Of a stretch of DNA of 64,000 bases, positions 1 through 8,023 are shown piece by piece. Source of the DNA: Aeromicrobium chenweiae (GTDB lineage Bacteria > Actinomycetota > Actinomycetes > Propionibacteriales > Nocardioidaceae); NCBI RefSeq assembly GCF_003065605.1, contig NZ_CP026952.1:434001-498000 (forward strand), given 5' to 3'. The notes beneath the pieces were generated by a model. The model was not told the origin of the DNA, did no database searches, and saw only the letters and a list, made by a program, of their open reading frames with translations. Numbering within the stretch: the first letter of the stretch is position 1; each line of letters begins with the position of its first letter. A program made the translations under genes and the position numbers.

Positions 1-151
1 TCGACGGCGAGCTCCTGGGTCTCCCGGTGGACGTCGGGGACAGCCTCCACGTCGGCTGTCAGCACTCGTCGTCCCGGCGACGCCGGTTGTGAGGCTCGGC
101 GTGCCAGCCACGCCGTCCAAGGACGTCCCGGCCGGGCGGTGCGGGTAGGTG

Positions 152-757
152 CTAAGCCTGCCAATGGAGGAGGACCTCGTCGACGATCCCGATGAGGTCG
201 TCGAACTCGGCCCCGCCGGCGGCCTGCACCGCGATGCCGAACGACACCGCCATGATGTAGCGGGCCAGCCGTGCAGGATCGGTGCCGGGGGACAGGTCAC
301 CCTCCTCGAGGGCGCGCCTGAATCGCCCCTCGAGACCCACTCGCGCGGCGTCCCGCCACTCCACCAGCAGGTCGTGGGCCGCCTGGCCGTCCCGACTGTT
401 CGCCAGCGCTCCCTGCACTCCCAAGCAGCCATGGGGGCTGAGCGGCCGCGTGGTGGCCTCCACCGCGCCCCGGAGGAATGCGTCGATCACGTCTCGAGCG
501 GTGGGCTTCGCCCACGCGCGAACCGCGTAGGAGCCAGGCCCCTCCGTGTAGCGGTCCAGCGCCTTCTTGAACAGCTGCTCCTTGTTGCCGAACGCGGCAT
601 ACAGACTGGGCTTGCCGATGTGCATCGCGTTCGTCAAGTCGGCCAGGCTCGTCGCCTCGTAACCCTGTCGCCAGAAGACCTCGACGGCGCAGTCCAGCGC
701 CTCGTCGAGGTCGAATTCCCTCGGTCGGCCAGCGGAAGCGCGGTGGACATTGGTCAT
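152..757 (-). CDS. TetR/AcrR family transcriptional regulator
   Basis: Predicted one-component repressor of about 201 residues, the normal TetR length. The N-terminal helix-turn-helix lies at about residues 34-58 (TSLADLTNAM, GKPSLYAAFG, NKEQLFKKAL), the typical TetR pattern in which KxxLY is part of the recognition helix. The C-terminal half is a helical ligand-binding domain of the AcrR/NemR-like type (PHGCLGVQGA, ARYIMAVSFG). It lies downstream of a decayed FrnE-type oxidoreductase and a Gal80-like oxidoreductase on the same strand, with a 115-bp gap that could hold its own promoter. The ligand is unknown; the redox neighbours suggest a response to a reactive or aromatic compound, which is inference. 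Confidence 0.9.
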   Translation of the reverse strand: MTNVHRASAGRPREFDLDEALDCAVEVFWRQGYEATSLADLTNAMHIGKPSLYAAFGNKEQLFKKALDRYTEGPGSYAVRAWAKPTARDVIDAFLRGAVEATTRPLSPHGCLGVQGALANSRDGQAAHDLLVEWRDAARVGLEGRFRRALEEGDLSPGTDPARLARYIMAVSFGIAVQAAGGAEFDDLIGIVDEVLLHWQA

Positions 758-872
758 GGGCGGATCCTACGTGATCTGTACCAACTCGTATGCAATGTGC
801 TGCACGCTCTGGCAGCGGTGGTGTCAACGCCCGGTCCATCGCGGGCATTCCAGCGCATCGGGCAGGTGTCGC

Positions 873-1377
873 CTACGCTCCCGCACGAGTCGCCCACGCC
901 GTCTTCAGGGCCGCTTCGATCACAACGGGACTCTGGGCTCCTGCCACCGCGTAGGTGGAATCGATGAGTGTCAGCTCAACGACACTCGCCACATTGCGTC
1001 CGTGCGTGAAGTAGGCGGCAAACAGAGTCCTTGACCTGACGTTGCATGCCCTGGGTCCTCGCGTGGTGGATGAGCTGGTGGACAAGCAGTGAGTTGGCGA
1101 TGCGGATGGTGTCGAAGGTCAGGGCCAGTCCCGCCGCCCGACCGCGGACCACCCGCCTGCCTCACCGCGGCCGCTGCGCCTGACGTCGTCATGCCGAGGT
1201 GGTTCACGTTGAAGTTCGTCACCGACCGCGTGCGAACGAGGCTGCAGCGGCTTCGAGTCGGCGATTCCCCATGTAGCACCAGGGGTATCCCATGTCCGCC
1301 CAGATCTCGACCGTCATGGGGTCGTGGAATTCAGCAGGCGTTGACGTCTTGGCGTGGGCGACAGGCGCGTCTTTCAT
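873..1377 (-). pseudogene. Decayed FrnE/DsbA-family oxidoreductase
   Basis: Remnant of a thioredoxin-fold DsbA protein of the FrnE/2-hydroxychromene-2-carboxylate isomerase group. The intact start is an ATG overlapping the stop of the upstream oxidoreductase (ATGA). It reads into MTVEIWADMGYPWCYMGNRR, the FrnE N-terminus with its active site (family CPWC, here YPWC, so one active-site Cys is already lost), then hits TGA near 1216. The middle reappears in another register at about 1150-1025 (TFDTIRIANSLLVHQLIHHA). After a further shift it continues to 873 (LFAAYFTHGRNVAS, then LIDSTYAVAGAQSP). Total length is about 168 codons against about 210-240 in the family, so there are internal deletions as well as frameshifts. 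Not functional as read. Confidence 0.8.
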
Positions 1378-2561
1378 GACGTGTGGTGGGACTGCGCGGA
1401 CGCCTGCGGCCGAAGATCGACACGGCGGCCGGTGGCAGCGGACTCGACGATCGCGTCCAGGAGGCGGTGACGCCTCAGTCCGTGGGCGAAGTCGGGGACG
1501 GTGCGGCGGTGTCCGTGAAGCTCGTCTCGGATGCCAGCGTAGGCATGGGTCAGCGAGTGGATCGCCGATCCGGCGAGGCGCGGGAACCGGTCGTACGCGG
1601 GCGGAAGCGACAACGCGGTGAGCTTCTCACCCTTCCGTGCCCCGCGCACGGACACCGGGGCGAGGTGCGGATGGTTGCCCGCGGTCGCTTCGAGCGTTCC
1701 CTCGGTACCGTCGATGATCATGGAGAATGAGGGACCTCCGGCCGTGCCCCCTCTTTGATGAGCCGAGAGGACCGCCCCGTTCGGCAACGACCCCGAGATC
1801 GCGATCTGATCGTCAGCGGTCATGGCGACCATGCGTCCTGTCCGGCCGAGCGGCACGTGCGGGTGACGGACGGCGGTGGTGGCCACGACGTCGCCGAGCT
1901 CACCGACGACCATGAGTGCGGGGTCTATGGCGTGCCCGAACGCGATGCCGAGCATCGTTGCCCCTTGGGTGCGGTCCAGCGTGTACAGCATGGAGTCCGA
2001 GACGGGCGTACCCCACTCGATGGCGGTCGAAAGGACGCTTGCGGACAGCACGTCGCCGACATACCCCTGCGCCACGAGCTCTGCCAACCACCTGAAGGTG
2101 GGGGTGGAGCGTCCCTGCAGCCCCACGAACGTCGACAGTCCCCTGGCCGCTGCCGTCATCTTCTCCGCCTCGTCACGATCGACCGCGAAGGGCCATTCGC
2201 AGAAGACGGGCTTGCCAGCAGAGAGTGCCGGCAGCACCACGTCACGGTGCAGGGGGGTCTTGACGGTCACGACGACGAGGTCGACGTCGTCCGCGCCGGC
2301 CAACTCTTCGACGGATGCGTAGGACGGCGCGCCGTGCACGGCGCTTGCCGCAGCACCTGAAGCGGCCGACTGCGCCACCAGCCCGCGGAGCTCGAAGCCG
2401 CCGGCGGCGGCCATCGCCGGCAGGTGAGCCCCGCGTCCCCATCCGCCGGTCGCGCTCAGGCCGACCATGCCGACACCGATGGGTCGCTCCTGATGCGCGC
2501 CCGCGGGACCCGGCCATGTGGCCAGTCGCTCTGTGATCGATTTGCCGTCGCCATCGTCCAC
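1374..2561 (-). CDS. Gfo/Idh/MocA family oxidoreductase, Gal80-like
   Basis: Predicted NAD(P)-dependent sugar-type dehydrogenase, about 395 residues. The dinucleotide-binding Rossmann motif is near the N-terminus (RPIGVGMVGLSATGGW), followed by the family's EWP-type segment (GKPVFCEWPFAVD). A C-terminal alpha/beta domain is of the Gal80 type (TMLGIAFGHAIDP). I chose the GTG at 2561 because AAGGA sits 7 nt upstream; the frame stays open to 2738, but that extension is not family-like. The gene ends in ATGA with the decayed FrnE gene, so the two once formed a translationally coupled unit. It is divergent from the SnoaL-like gene across a 318-bp regulatory gap. The substrate cannot be told from sequence. 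Confidence 0.85.
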   Translation of the reverse strand: MDDGDGKSITERLATWPGPAGAHQERPIGVGMVGLSATGGWGRGAHLPAMAAAGGFELRGLVAQSAASGAAASAVHGAPSYASVEELAGADDVDLVVVTVKTPLHRDVVLPALSAGKPVFCEWPFAVDRDEAEKMTAAARGLSTFVGLQGRSTPTFRWLAELVAQGYVGDVLSASVLSTAIEWGTPVSDSMLYTLDRTQGATMLGIAFGHAIDPALMVVGELGDVVATTAVRHPHVPLGRTGRMVAMTADDQIAISGSLPNGAVLSAHQRGGTAGGPSFSMIIDGTEGTLEATAGNHPHLAPVSVRGARKGEKLTALSLPPAYDRFPRLAGSAIHSLTHAYAGIRDELHGHRRTVPDFAHGLRRHRLLDAIVESAATGRRVDLRPQASAQSHHTS

Positions 2562-2879
2562 TGCATCGTCCTTGCTTATCGGTCTGGGGGGTTCCGAGAA
2601 CAGGAACTGCTGGGCTCCAGAATCTATTCCATCCAGTACATAAACAGTCGACGAGCCCTCGCGGGGGCGAGCCATCGAATGCCGCAAGCACGTTTTCCGC
2701 AGGTGAGAATCCAGACGCTGGCGGGCGCGAAAGCGCAAGAGGCTTTTTATACCGCATGGAATAGAAGTTGGTCATACGCGTTTACATCTGGCGTACGCGG
2801 TTGGTGCACAACACAAAACGCGCGTAGAGCGCAGGATCCATCAACAAGGGTGACCCTCAGAGGTCAGGAAGAAGGAGTC
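2562..2879. promoter_or_regulatory. Divergent regulatory gap with inverted half-sites
   Basis: No gene is seen here. A 10-bp element TCTATTCCAT at 2623-2632 recurs inverted (ATGGAATAGA) at 2756-2765. A shorter palindrome, GTTCC-N7-GGAAC, lies at 2591-2607. A TATAAA-like -10 box on the minus strand lies around 2745-2752 next to the right half-site. GAAGGAG just before 2880 is the ribosome binding site of the downstream plus-strand gene. The arrangement looks like regulator binding over two divergent promoters; which protein binds is unknown. Confidence 0.45.
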
Positions 2880-3272
2880 ATGTCAGAGAAGGAAGTCCGC
2901 GAAGTCTTCGATCGTTACATCGAGGCTCTCAACGATCACGATTTTGATCGAATGACCGAGTTCGTTCACGATGAACTGATCGAGAACGGCAGGCACGTCA
3001 AGCGCGAGGACATCATCGCCGAACTGAAGGCTCACGGAGATTCGGTGCCCGACTACACATGGCGGCCTGTGGACGTCGCTGTTGACGGCGACAAGGTGGC
3101 AGCTCGCCTGGTCAACACGGGCACGCACACGAAGGAGTGGCTCGGGGTGCCTCCCACCGGACGTTCCTTGGAGTTCGGTGAGTACTCGTTCCACAAGGTT
3201 CGTGACGGGCGGTTCTACGAGATGAACTACCTGATCGACGCGCAGGCGGTCCAGCAGCAGCTGGATTCCTAA
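2880..3272 (+). CDS. SnoaL-like / ester cyclase family protein
   Basis: Small NTF2-fold protein of 130 residues, the usual length for SnoaL-like polyketide cyclase or ketosteroid-isomerase-like domains. Visible features are the N-terminal helix (EVFDRYIEALNDHDFDRM), a sheet segment with GxxxxREDI, and the C-terminal strand pair ending FHKVRDGRFYEMNYLID. The start is the ATG preceded by GAAGGAG at 6-nt spacing. It is divergent from the Gal80-like oxidoreductase and probably controlled from the shared gap. The fold is supported; the reaction is not. Such proteins are often unannotated cyclases, isomerases or small-molecule binding proteins. Confidence 0.8.
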   Translation: MSEKEVREVFDRYIEALNDHDFDRMTEFVHDELIENGRHVKREDIIAELKAHGDSVPDYTWRPVDVAVDGDKVAARLVNTGTHTKEWLGVPPTGRSLEFGEYSFHKVRDGRFYEMNYLIDAQAVQQQLDS

Positions 3273-3537
3273 GGACGAGGTTGAACTCCGCGGCCGGGCG
3301 CGAGGCTCGATTGGGCTTCGTCCCGGCCGCGCAGGTCAACCCGCCAAGCACGAGCGCCGGTATCTCACTCACGAGCAGGTCGATGCGCTCGCGCAGGCCT
3401 GCGGCCACCCGGCGAGGTCAGGCAAGCACCGCGCGCACGACGAGCGGACGAATGAGATGTACCGACTGATCGTGCTGTTCCTTGCCTACGCGGGCGTGCG
3501 ATTCGGTGGGATTGTTGCCAATCGAGCAACCGGATGA
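3271..3537 (+). pseudogene. Truncated tyrosine integrase (catalytic-domain fragment)
   Basis: An open stretch without a start reads as the beginning of a phage-type integrase catalytic domain: KHERRYLTHEQVDALAQACG, then MYRLIVLFLAYAGVRFG, which holds the first catalytic arginine (AGVRFG, family TGxRxGE). The sequence stops at TGA right after this, so the rest of the catalytic domain (HxxR and the tyrosine) is absent. It lies about 55 bp from the 3' end of a tRNA-Glu gene, a common attachment site. I read it as the scar of an element once integrated there. Homology is clear only from about 3343 onward. Confidence 0.75.
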
Positions 3538-3572
3538 GCAGTTGTCCAGGATGCTCGAGGCCATGTCCGCAG

Positions 3573-3591
3573 CTCAAAGGCCCTTTTTGAG
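3573..3591 (-). terminator. Possible tRNA-Glu terminator hairpin
   Basis: CTCAAA and TTTGAG form a 6-bp stem around a 7-nt loop directly past the 3' end of tRNA-Glu. The T-run lies on the plus strand side, so termination of the minus-strand tRNA transcript is uncertain. Confidence 0.3.
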
Positions 3592-3667
3592 TGGCACCCC
3601 CAACGGGATTCGAACCCGTGCTACCGCCGTGAAAGGGCGGCGTCCTAGGCCGCTAGACGATGGGGGC
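3592..3667 (-). tRNA. tRNA-Glu (anticodon TTC)
   Basis: On the minus strand this folds as a full cloverleaf of 76 nt including an encoded CCA. The acceptor stem GCCCCCA pairs with TGGGGGT, the anticodon stem-loop is CGCC-CTTTCAC-GGCG with anticodon TTC, and the T arm is CGGGTTCGAATCCCG. It decodes GAA/GAG. A broken integrase abuts its 3' end, so it probably served as an integration site. Confidence 0.95.
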
Positions 3668-3734
3668 CGGGAAACCCGTTCAGCATAGAGGGTGAGCAGA
3701 TCCGACGCGCAACCGCGTCAGGCAGGATGGAGCC

Positions 3735-4085
3735 ATGATCGAGGTGAGCGAGGACCGGTTCGCCGAGCTGGTCGAGGCCGCGTTCGCCGCCGTGCCCGAC
3801 GAGCTCGCCTCGCTGCTGGACAACGTGGTGCTGTTCATCGAGGACGACGCCCCCGCGGACGACCCGACGCTGCTGGGCCTCTACGACGGCATCCCGCTGA
3901 CCGAGCGGGACAGCACGTACGCCGGGGCGATGCCCGACCGCATCTTCGTCTACCGCAACCCGACGCTGGCCATCTGCGACACCGAGGAGGACGTCGTCGA
4001 GGAGGTCGGCATCACCGTGGTCCACGAGATCGCCCACCACTTCGGCATCGAGGACGACCGGCTGCACGAGCTCGGCTATGCCTGA
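3735..4085 (+). CDS. Zincin-like metallopeptidase family protein
   Basis: A 116-residue protein of the TTHA0227-like metallopeptidase family (PF06262). The zinc-binding motif HEIAHHFGI lies near the C-terminus (HExxHxxG, with E as general base), followed by DRLHELGYA, which ends the family. Upstream strands (RIFVYRNPTLAI) and the acidic segment before the motif fit family members of 110-130 residues. The 3' end overlaps the start of the pirin gene by 8 bp, so the two are translated together. The family's substrate is not known. Confidence 0.88.
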   Translation: MIEVSEDRFAELVEAAFAAVPDELASLLDNVVLFIEDDAPADDPTLLGLYDGIPLTERDSTYAGAMPDRIFVYRNPTLAICDTEEDVVEEVGITVVHEIAHHFGIEDDRLHELGYA

Positions 4086-4752
4086 GCCGTCGTCCCTGCA
4101 GGTGAGCCGGGCGGCCGACCGGTTCCACACGACCGGCGACGGGGTCGAGACCTGGCACAGCTTCTCGTACGGCGCGCACTACGACCCGGACCGGATCGCG
4201 TTCGGTCCGGTCATGGCCATCAACACCGAGCACGTCGCGCCCGGTCGCGGCTACGACCTGCACGACCATGCGGACGTCGAGATCGTCACCTGGGTGCTGC
4301 ACGGCGTGCTGCGTCACGAGGACTCGACCGGACAGGCCGGCGAGGTCCGGCCGGGCACCGCGCAGCGGCTGAGCGCCGGCACCGGCGTCCAGCACGCCGA
4401 GCGCAACGCCTCGGACGTCGAGCCGCTGGTCTTCGTCCAGATGATGCTGCGCTCGGACCACGACGGCCCGCCCGCGTACGCCCAGGTCGACGTGGACCCG
4501 GTCCCGGGCGAGCTGACCCCGACGGTCGGTGTCCAGGCGCCGGCCGAGCTGCTCGCGGTGCGGCTCGAGGCCGGGCAAGGCGTGTCGGTGCCCGGCGCGC
4601 CACGCAGCCTCGTCCTGGTCACCGGCGGGACCATCCGCTGCGGCGACGTCGAGCTGGCTGCCGGTGACGAGGCGAGACTCACCGCGGTCGGTGAGTACGA
4701 TCTGAGGGCGTCCAGCGCCGCGACCGCGCTGATCTGGCAACTGCAGAGGTGA
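4078..4752 (+). CDS. Pirin family protein (bicupin)
   Basis: Cupin protein of 224 residues. The N-terminal cupin carries the metal-site pattern of pirin/Yhh[16 protein letters not shown] and, about 45 residues on, TGVQHAERN. Family members bind Fe/Zn and some have quercetin 2,3-dioxygenase activity; others act as redox-sensing regulators. Here only the metal-binding cupin can be read. The second half ([18 protein letters not shown]) is a second, simpler cupin fold. It overlaps the zincin gene by 8 bp and is followed 4 bp later by aroQ, suggesting one transcript, though no shared pathway is evident. Confidence 0.88.
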   Translation: MPEPSSLQVSRAADRFHTTGDGVETWHSFSYGAHYDPDRIAFGPVMAINTEHVAPGRGYDLHDHADVEIVTWVLHGVLRHEDSTGQAGEVRPGTAQRLSAGTGVQHAERNASDVEPLVFVQMMLRSDHDGPPAYAQVDVDPVPGELTPTVGVQAPAELLAVRLEAGQGVSVPGAPRSLVLVTGGTIRCGDVELAAGDEARLTAVGEYDLRASSAATALIWQLQR

Positions 4753-4756
4753 TCCG

Positions 4757-5185
4757 ATGACCGTCCTCGTCCTCAACGGCCCCAACCTGGGCCGCCTCGG
4801 CGTGCGTGAGCCGGCCGTCTACGGCACCGCGACGTACGCCGACCTGGTCGCTCGCTGCGAAGAGGTCGCCCGCGAGGTCGGCGTCGAGGCCGACGTCCGC
4901 CAGACCGACTCCGAGGCCGAGATGATCGGCTGGCTGCACGAGGCCGCCGACGCCGGCTCCGCCGTCGTCCTGAACGCCGCGGCCTGGACCCACACCTCGA
5001 TCGCGGTGCGCGACGCTGCGGCGCAGCTCGGCGAGCCGTTCGTCGAGGTGCACCTCAGCAACGTCCACGCCCGCGAGCCGTTCCGCCACCACTCCCACCT
5101 CAGCGACCTCGCCGCGGCGGTCGTCGTGGGCATGGGGCTCGAAGGGTACGCAGCCGCAGTTCGTTTCCTCGCGCAACCGCTTTAG
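4757..5185 (+). CDS. aroQ: 3-dehydroquinate dehydratase, type II
   Basis: Catalyses dehydration of 3-dehydroquinate to 3-dehydroshikimate in the shikimate pathway, in the cytosol; active as a dodecamer in the family. At 142 residues it is the standard type II length. Visible motifs are the N-terminal [17 protein letters not shown], whose Arg and Tyr belong to the flexible catalytic loop, NAAAWTHTS in the substrate pocket, and [17 protein letters not shown], which carries the family's His and Arg. It is the last gene of a compact unit with the zincin and pirin genes. No other shikimate genes are next to it. Confidence 0.95.
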   Translation: MTVLVLNGPNLGRLGVREPAVYGTATYADLVARCEEVAREVGVEADVRQTDSEAEMIGWLHEAADAGSAVVLNAAAWTHTSIAVRDAAAQLGEPFVEVHLSNVHAREPFRHHSHLSDLAAAVVVGMGLEGYAAAVRFLAQPL

Positions 5186-5255
5186 GGACCACCCGCCCTG
5201 TCCACGCCCCGACGAGCGGGAATAACCTGTCGGCATCGAGAGGTTGGGAGAGCAC

Positions 5256-6629
5256 GTGAAAGGTTGGCACGCACATCGCGACGCCGTTGACGCCCTGTTG
5301 GAGTCCTATCGCCGGATTCCGCCGGGCTCGCGGGTACGACTCGCGAAGAAGACCTCCAACCTGTTCCGGCCCCGCGCCGAGAACGACACCCCGGGGCTCG
5401 ACGTCAGCGGCCTCGACGGCGTCATCGCGATCGACACCGCAGCGCAGACCGCGGACGTCCAGGGCGTCTGCACCTACGAGGACCTCGTGGCCGCGACGCT
5501 CCGGCTCGGATTCATCCCGTACGTGGTCCCGCAGCTGCGCACCATCACCCTCGGTGGGGCGGTCACCGGTCTCGGCATCGAGTCGACCTCGTTCCGCAAC
5601 GGCCTGCCGCACGAGTCCGTCCTCGAGATGGACATCCTCACGGGGTCCGGCGAGATCGTCACGGCGACACCGGACAACGAGCACGCCCAGCTGTTCGAGG
5701 CGTTCCCGAACTCGTACGGCAGCCTCGGCTACGCCACGCGCCTGAAGATCAAGCTCGAGCAGGTGCCGCAGTACGTCACCCTGCGGCACGTCCGCATGGC
5801 CGACGCGGCCCAGGCGGTCAAGGCGATCGAGACGATCGCCGAGACGGGGGAGTGGCACGGCGAGCGTGTCGACGGGCTCGACGGCACCGCGTTCACGCCC
5901 GACGAGATCTACCTGACGCTGGCCCACTTCACCGACACCCTGCCGTCGGGCGGCCCGGCCGCCCTCAGCGACTACACCGGCCAGCAGGTCTACTACCGCT
6001 CGATCCAGCAGCGCGAGACCGACGCCCTGTCGATGAACGACTACATCTGGCGCTGGGACACCGACTGGTTCTGGTGCTCGGGCGCGTTCGGCGCGCAGAA
6101 CAAGTGGATCCGCCGCATCTGGCCCGCGCGCTACCGCCGCAGCGACGTCTTCCACAAGATCGTCGGCCTCGACGAGAAGCTCGGGATCATCAAGACCCTC
6201 GACCGGATCAAGAAGGTGCCGGGCCGCGAGCGCGTCATCCAGGACATCGAGGTGCCGCTGGACAAGGTGCCCGAGTTCCTCGAGTGGTTCGACGCCGAGG
6301 TCGGGATGCGGCCGGTGTGGCTGTGCCCGCTGCGCACCACCCGCAGCTGGCCGGCCTACCCCCTCGAGCCCGGCACCACGTATGTCAACGCCGGCTTCTG
6401 GGGCACCGTCGAGGTGCCCGCGGACGCTCCGGCGGGCCTCGTCAACCGCAAGGTCGAGGAGGCCGTGCACGCCATGGGCGGCCACAAGTCGCTCTACTCA
6501 GAGGCCTTCTACGACAAGGAGACCTTCGACCAGATGTACGGCGGCGAGGTGCTCGACGCGGCGCGCCGCAGGTACGACCCGGACAGCCGACTCAGCACGC
6601 TGTACGAGAAAGCAGTGAGGAACTCATGA
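5256..6629 (+). CDS. bfaA: FAD-binding reductase for 10-methyl fatty acids (BfaA/TmsA type)
   Basis: FAD-linked oxidase of the PCMH/DprE1-like fold, about 457 residues. The N-terminal FAD-binding half includes TITLGGAVTGLGIESTSFRNG, the typical glycine-rich segment. A substrate domain contains WRWDTDWFWCSGAFGAQNK, followed by a cap. I chose the GTG at 5256 because GGGAG lies 5 nt upstream. It overlaps the following cyclopropane-synthase-like gene by ATGA. In mycobacteria and other actinobacteria this pair (bfaA/bfaB, also called tmsA/tmsB) makes 10-methylstearate: the methyltransferase forms a 10-methylene acyl chain and this protein reduces it. Assignment rests on fold plus pairing. Confidence 0.82.
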   Translation: MKGWHAHRDAVDALLESYRRIPPGSRVRLAKKTSNLFRPRAENDTPGLDVSGLDGVIAIDTAAQTADVQGVCTYEDLVAATLRLGFIPYVVPQLRTITLGGAVTGLGIESTSFRNGLPHESVLEMDILTGSGEIVTATPDNEHAQLFEAFPNSYGSLGYATRLKIKLEQVPQYVTLRHVRMADAAQAVKAIETIAETGEWHGERVDGLDGTAFTPDEIYLTLAHFTDTLPSGGPAALSDYTGQQVYYRSIQQRETDALSMNDYIWRWDTDWFWCSGAFGAQNKWIRRIWPARYRRSDVFHKIVGLDEKLGIIKTLDRIKKVPGRERVIQDIEVPLDKVPEFLEWFDAEVGMRPVWLCPLRTTRSWPAYPLEPGTTYVNAGFWGTVEVPADAPAGLVNRKVEEAVHAMGGHKSLYSEAFYDKETFDQMYGGEVLDAARRRYDPDSRLSTLYEKAVRNS

Positions 6630-7915
6630 CCACAGAAGTAGGCGTACGTCTCAGCATCGCCGACGCGCTCGGCCGACTCATGAAGGACGGGCTGCCCTTC
6701 CGGTTCGAGGCCTTCGACGGCAGCGTCGCGGGCCCGGTCGATGCGCCGTTCACGCTGCGGCTGCTCAACGAGCGCGGCCTGGCGTACCTGATGACGGCGC
6801 CGGGCGACCTGGGCTTCGCGCGCGCGTACGTCGCGGGCGACCTGGAGCTCGACGGCATCCACCCGGGCGATCCGTACGAGGCGATGGTGCTCATCATGAG
6901 CCAGCTGCGCTTCAAGGTGCCGTCCGCGGCCGAGATGCTGCAGATCGTGCGCAGCCTCGGCTTCGGCAACCTCAAGCCCCCGCCGCCGCCGGCCGAGGAG
7001 CACCTGCCCAAGTGGCGTCGTGCGCTCGAGGGCATGCGCCACAACAAGCGCCGTGACGCCGACGCGATCCAGCACCACTACGACGTCTCCAACCGCTTCT
7101 ACGAGCTGGTGCTCGGTCCGTCCATGACCTACACCTGCGCGGTCTTCCCGACGGCAGACGCGACGCTGGAGCAGGCGCAGCACGAGAAGTACGACCTCAT
7201 CGCGCGCAAGCTGGACCTCAAGCCGGGACAGCGCCTGCTGGATGTCGGCTGCGGCTGGGGCGGCATGGTCCGCCACGCGGCGAAGCACTACGGCGTCAAG
7301 GCGCTCGGCGTGACGCTGTCGCGTGAGCAGGCCGCGTGGGCGCAGGAGGAGATCAAGCGGCAGGGCCTCGAGGATCTCGCCGAGGTCCGGTACGGCGACT
7401 ACCGCGACGTCACCGAGGACGGCTTCGACGCGCTGAGCTCGATCGGCATGACCGAGCACATCGGCGTCAAGCAGTACGACGAGTACTTCGGCTTCCTGCA
7501 GAGCCGCATCAAGGTCGGCGGCCGCCTGCTCAACCACTGCATCACCCGACCCAACAACAAGATCACCACGACGGGCGCGTTCATCGACCGCTACGTGTTC
7601 CCCGACGGTGAGCTCACCGGCGTCGGCCGCATCACGATGGCGGCGCAGGACGCGGGCCTCGAGGTGCGGCACGTCGAGAACCTGCGCGAGCACTACGCCC
7701 TGACCCTCAAGGGCTGGACCGACAACCTCGTGGCGAACTGGGACGAGGCGCTCCAGGAGGTCACGGTGGGCCGGGCGAAGGTCTGGGGCATCTACATGGC
7801 CGGCTCCCGCCTCGCGTTCGAGCGCAACGAGATCGAGCTGCACCACGTCCTCGCGGTCAAGACCGACGAGAAGGGCAACGCCAGCTGGCCGCTGCGGCCG
7901 ACCTGGCTCAGCTGA
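6626..7915 (+). CDS. bfaB: Cyclopropane-synthase-like fatty acid 10-methylene methyltransferase (BfaB/TmsB type)
   Basis: SAM-dependent methyltransferase of the cyclopropane fatty acid synthase family, 429 residues. An N-terminal lipid-binding domain (about 1-130) precedes the SAM domain with QHHYDVSNRFYELVLGPSMTYTC, GQRLLDVGCGWGGM (motif I, SAM binding) and SSIGMTEHIG, all diagnostic of the family. It transfers a methylene/methyl group to the double bond of phospholipid-bound oleate. The ATG overlaps the stop of the reductase gene, implying coupled translation and a joint product, tuberculostearic-type 10-methyl acids. Ordinary cyclopropane synthase is the alternative if the neighbour were ignored. 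Confidence 0.85.
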   Translation: MTTEVGVRLSIADALGRLMKDGLPFRFEAFDGSVAGPVDAPFTLRLLNERGLAYLMTAPGDLGFARAYVAGDLELDGIHPGDPYEAMVLIMSQLRFKVPSAAEMLQIVRSLGFGNLKPPPPPAEEHLPKWRRALEGMRHNKRRDADAIQHHYDVSNRFYELVLGPSMTYTCAVFPTADATLEQAQHEKYDLIARKLDLKPGQRLLDVGCGWGGMVRHAAKHYGVKALGVTLSREQAAWAQEEIKRQGLEDLAEVRYGDYRDVTEDGFDALSSIGMTEHIGVKQYDEYFGFLQSRIKVGGRLLNHCITRPNNKITTTGAFIDRYVFPDGELTGVGRITMAAQDAGLEVRHVENLREHYALTLKGWTDNLVANWDEALQEVTVGRAKVWGIYMAGSRLAFERNEIELHHVLAVKTDEKGNASWPLRPTWLS

Positions 7916-7991
7916 CCCCGATCACCATCCCCGCGCGGAAGTGGCCGGCATCCCGGTCTCTTCCGCGAGCCAGGGCACAAGGTCTGTAGTC

Positions 7992-8008
7992 TTTCGTCGA
8001 CGACGAAA
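7992..8008. promoter_or_regulatory. Perfect 17-nt palindrome upstream of glycosyltransferase
   Basis: TTTCGTCGACGACGAAA has 8-bp arms around one central base and ends 15 bp before the GTG start of the next gene. It overlaps the place where a promoter or leader is expected, so it could be an operator or an RNA hairpin. GGGAGA between it and the GTG is the ribosome binding site. Confidence 0.45.
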
Positions 8009-8023
8009 ACGAGCGGGAGACCT

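Noticed and set aside
2-65. Minus-strand GTG frame running off the left edge
   Set aside because: Only about 21 codons are visible, with a weak ribosome binding site and nothing recognisable.
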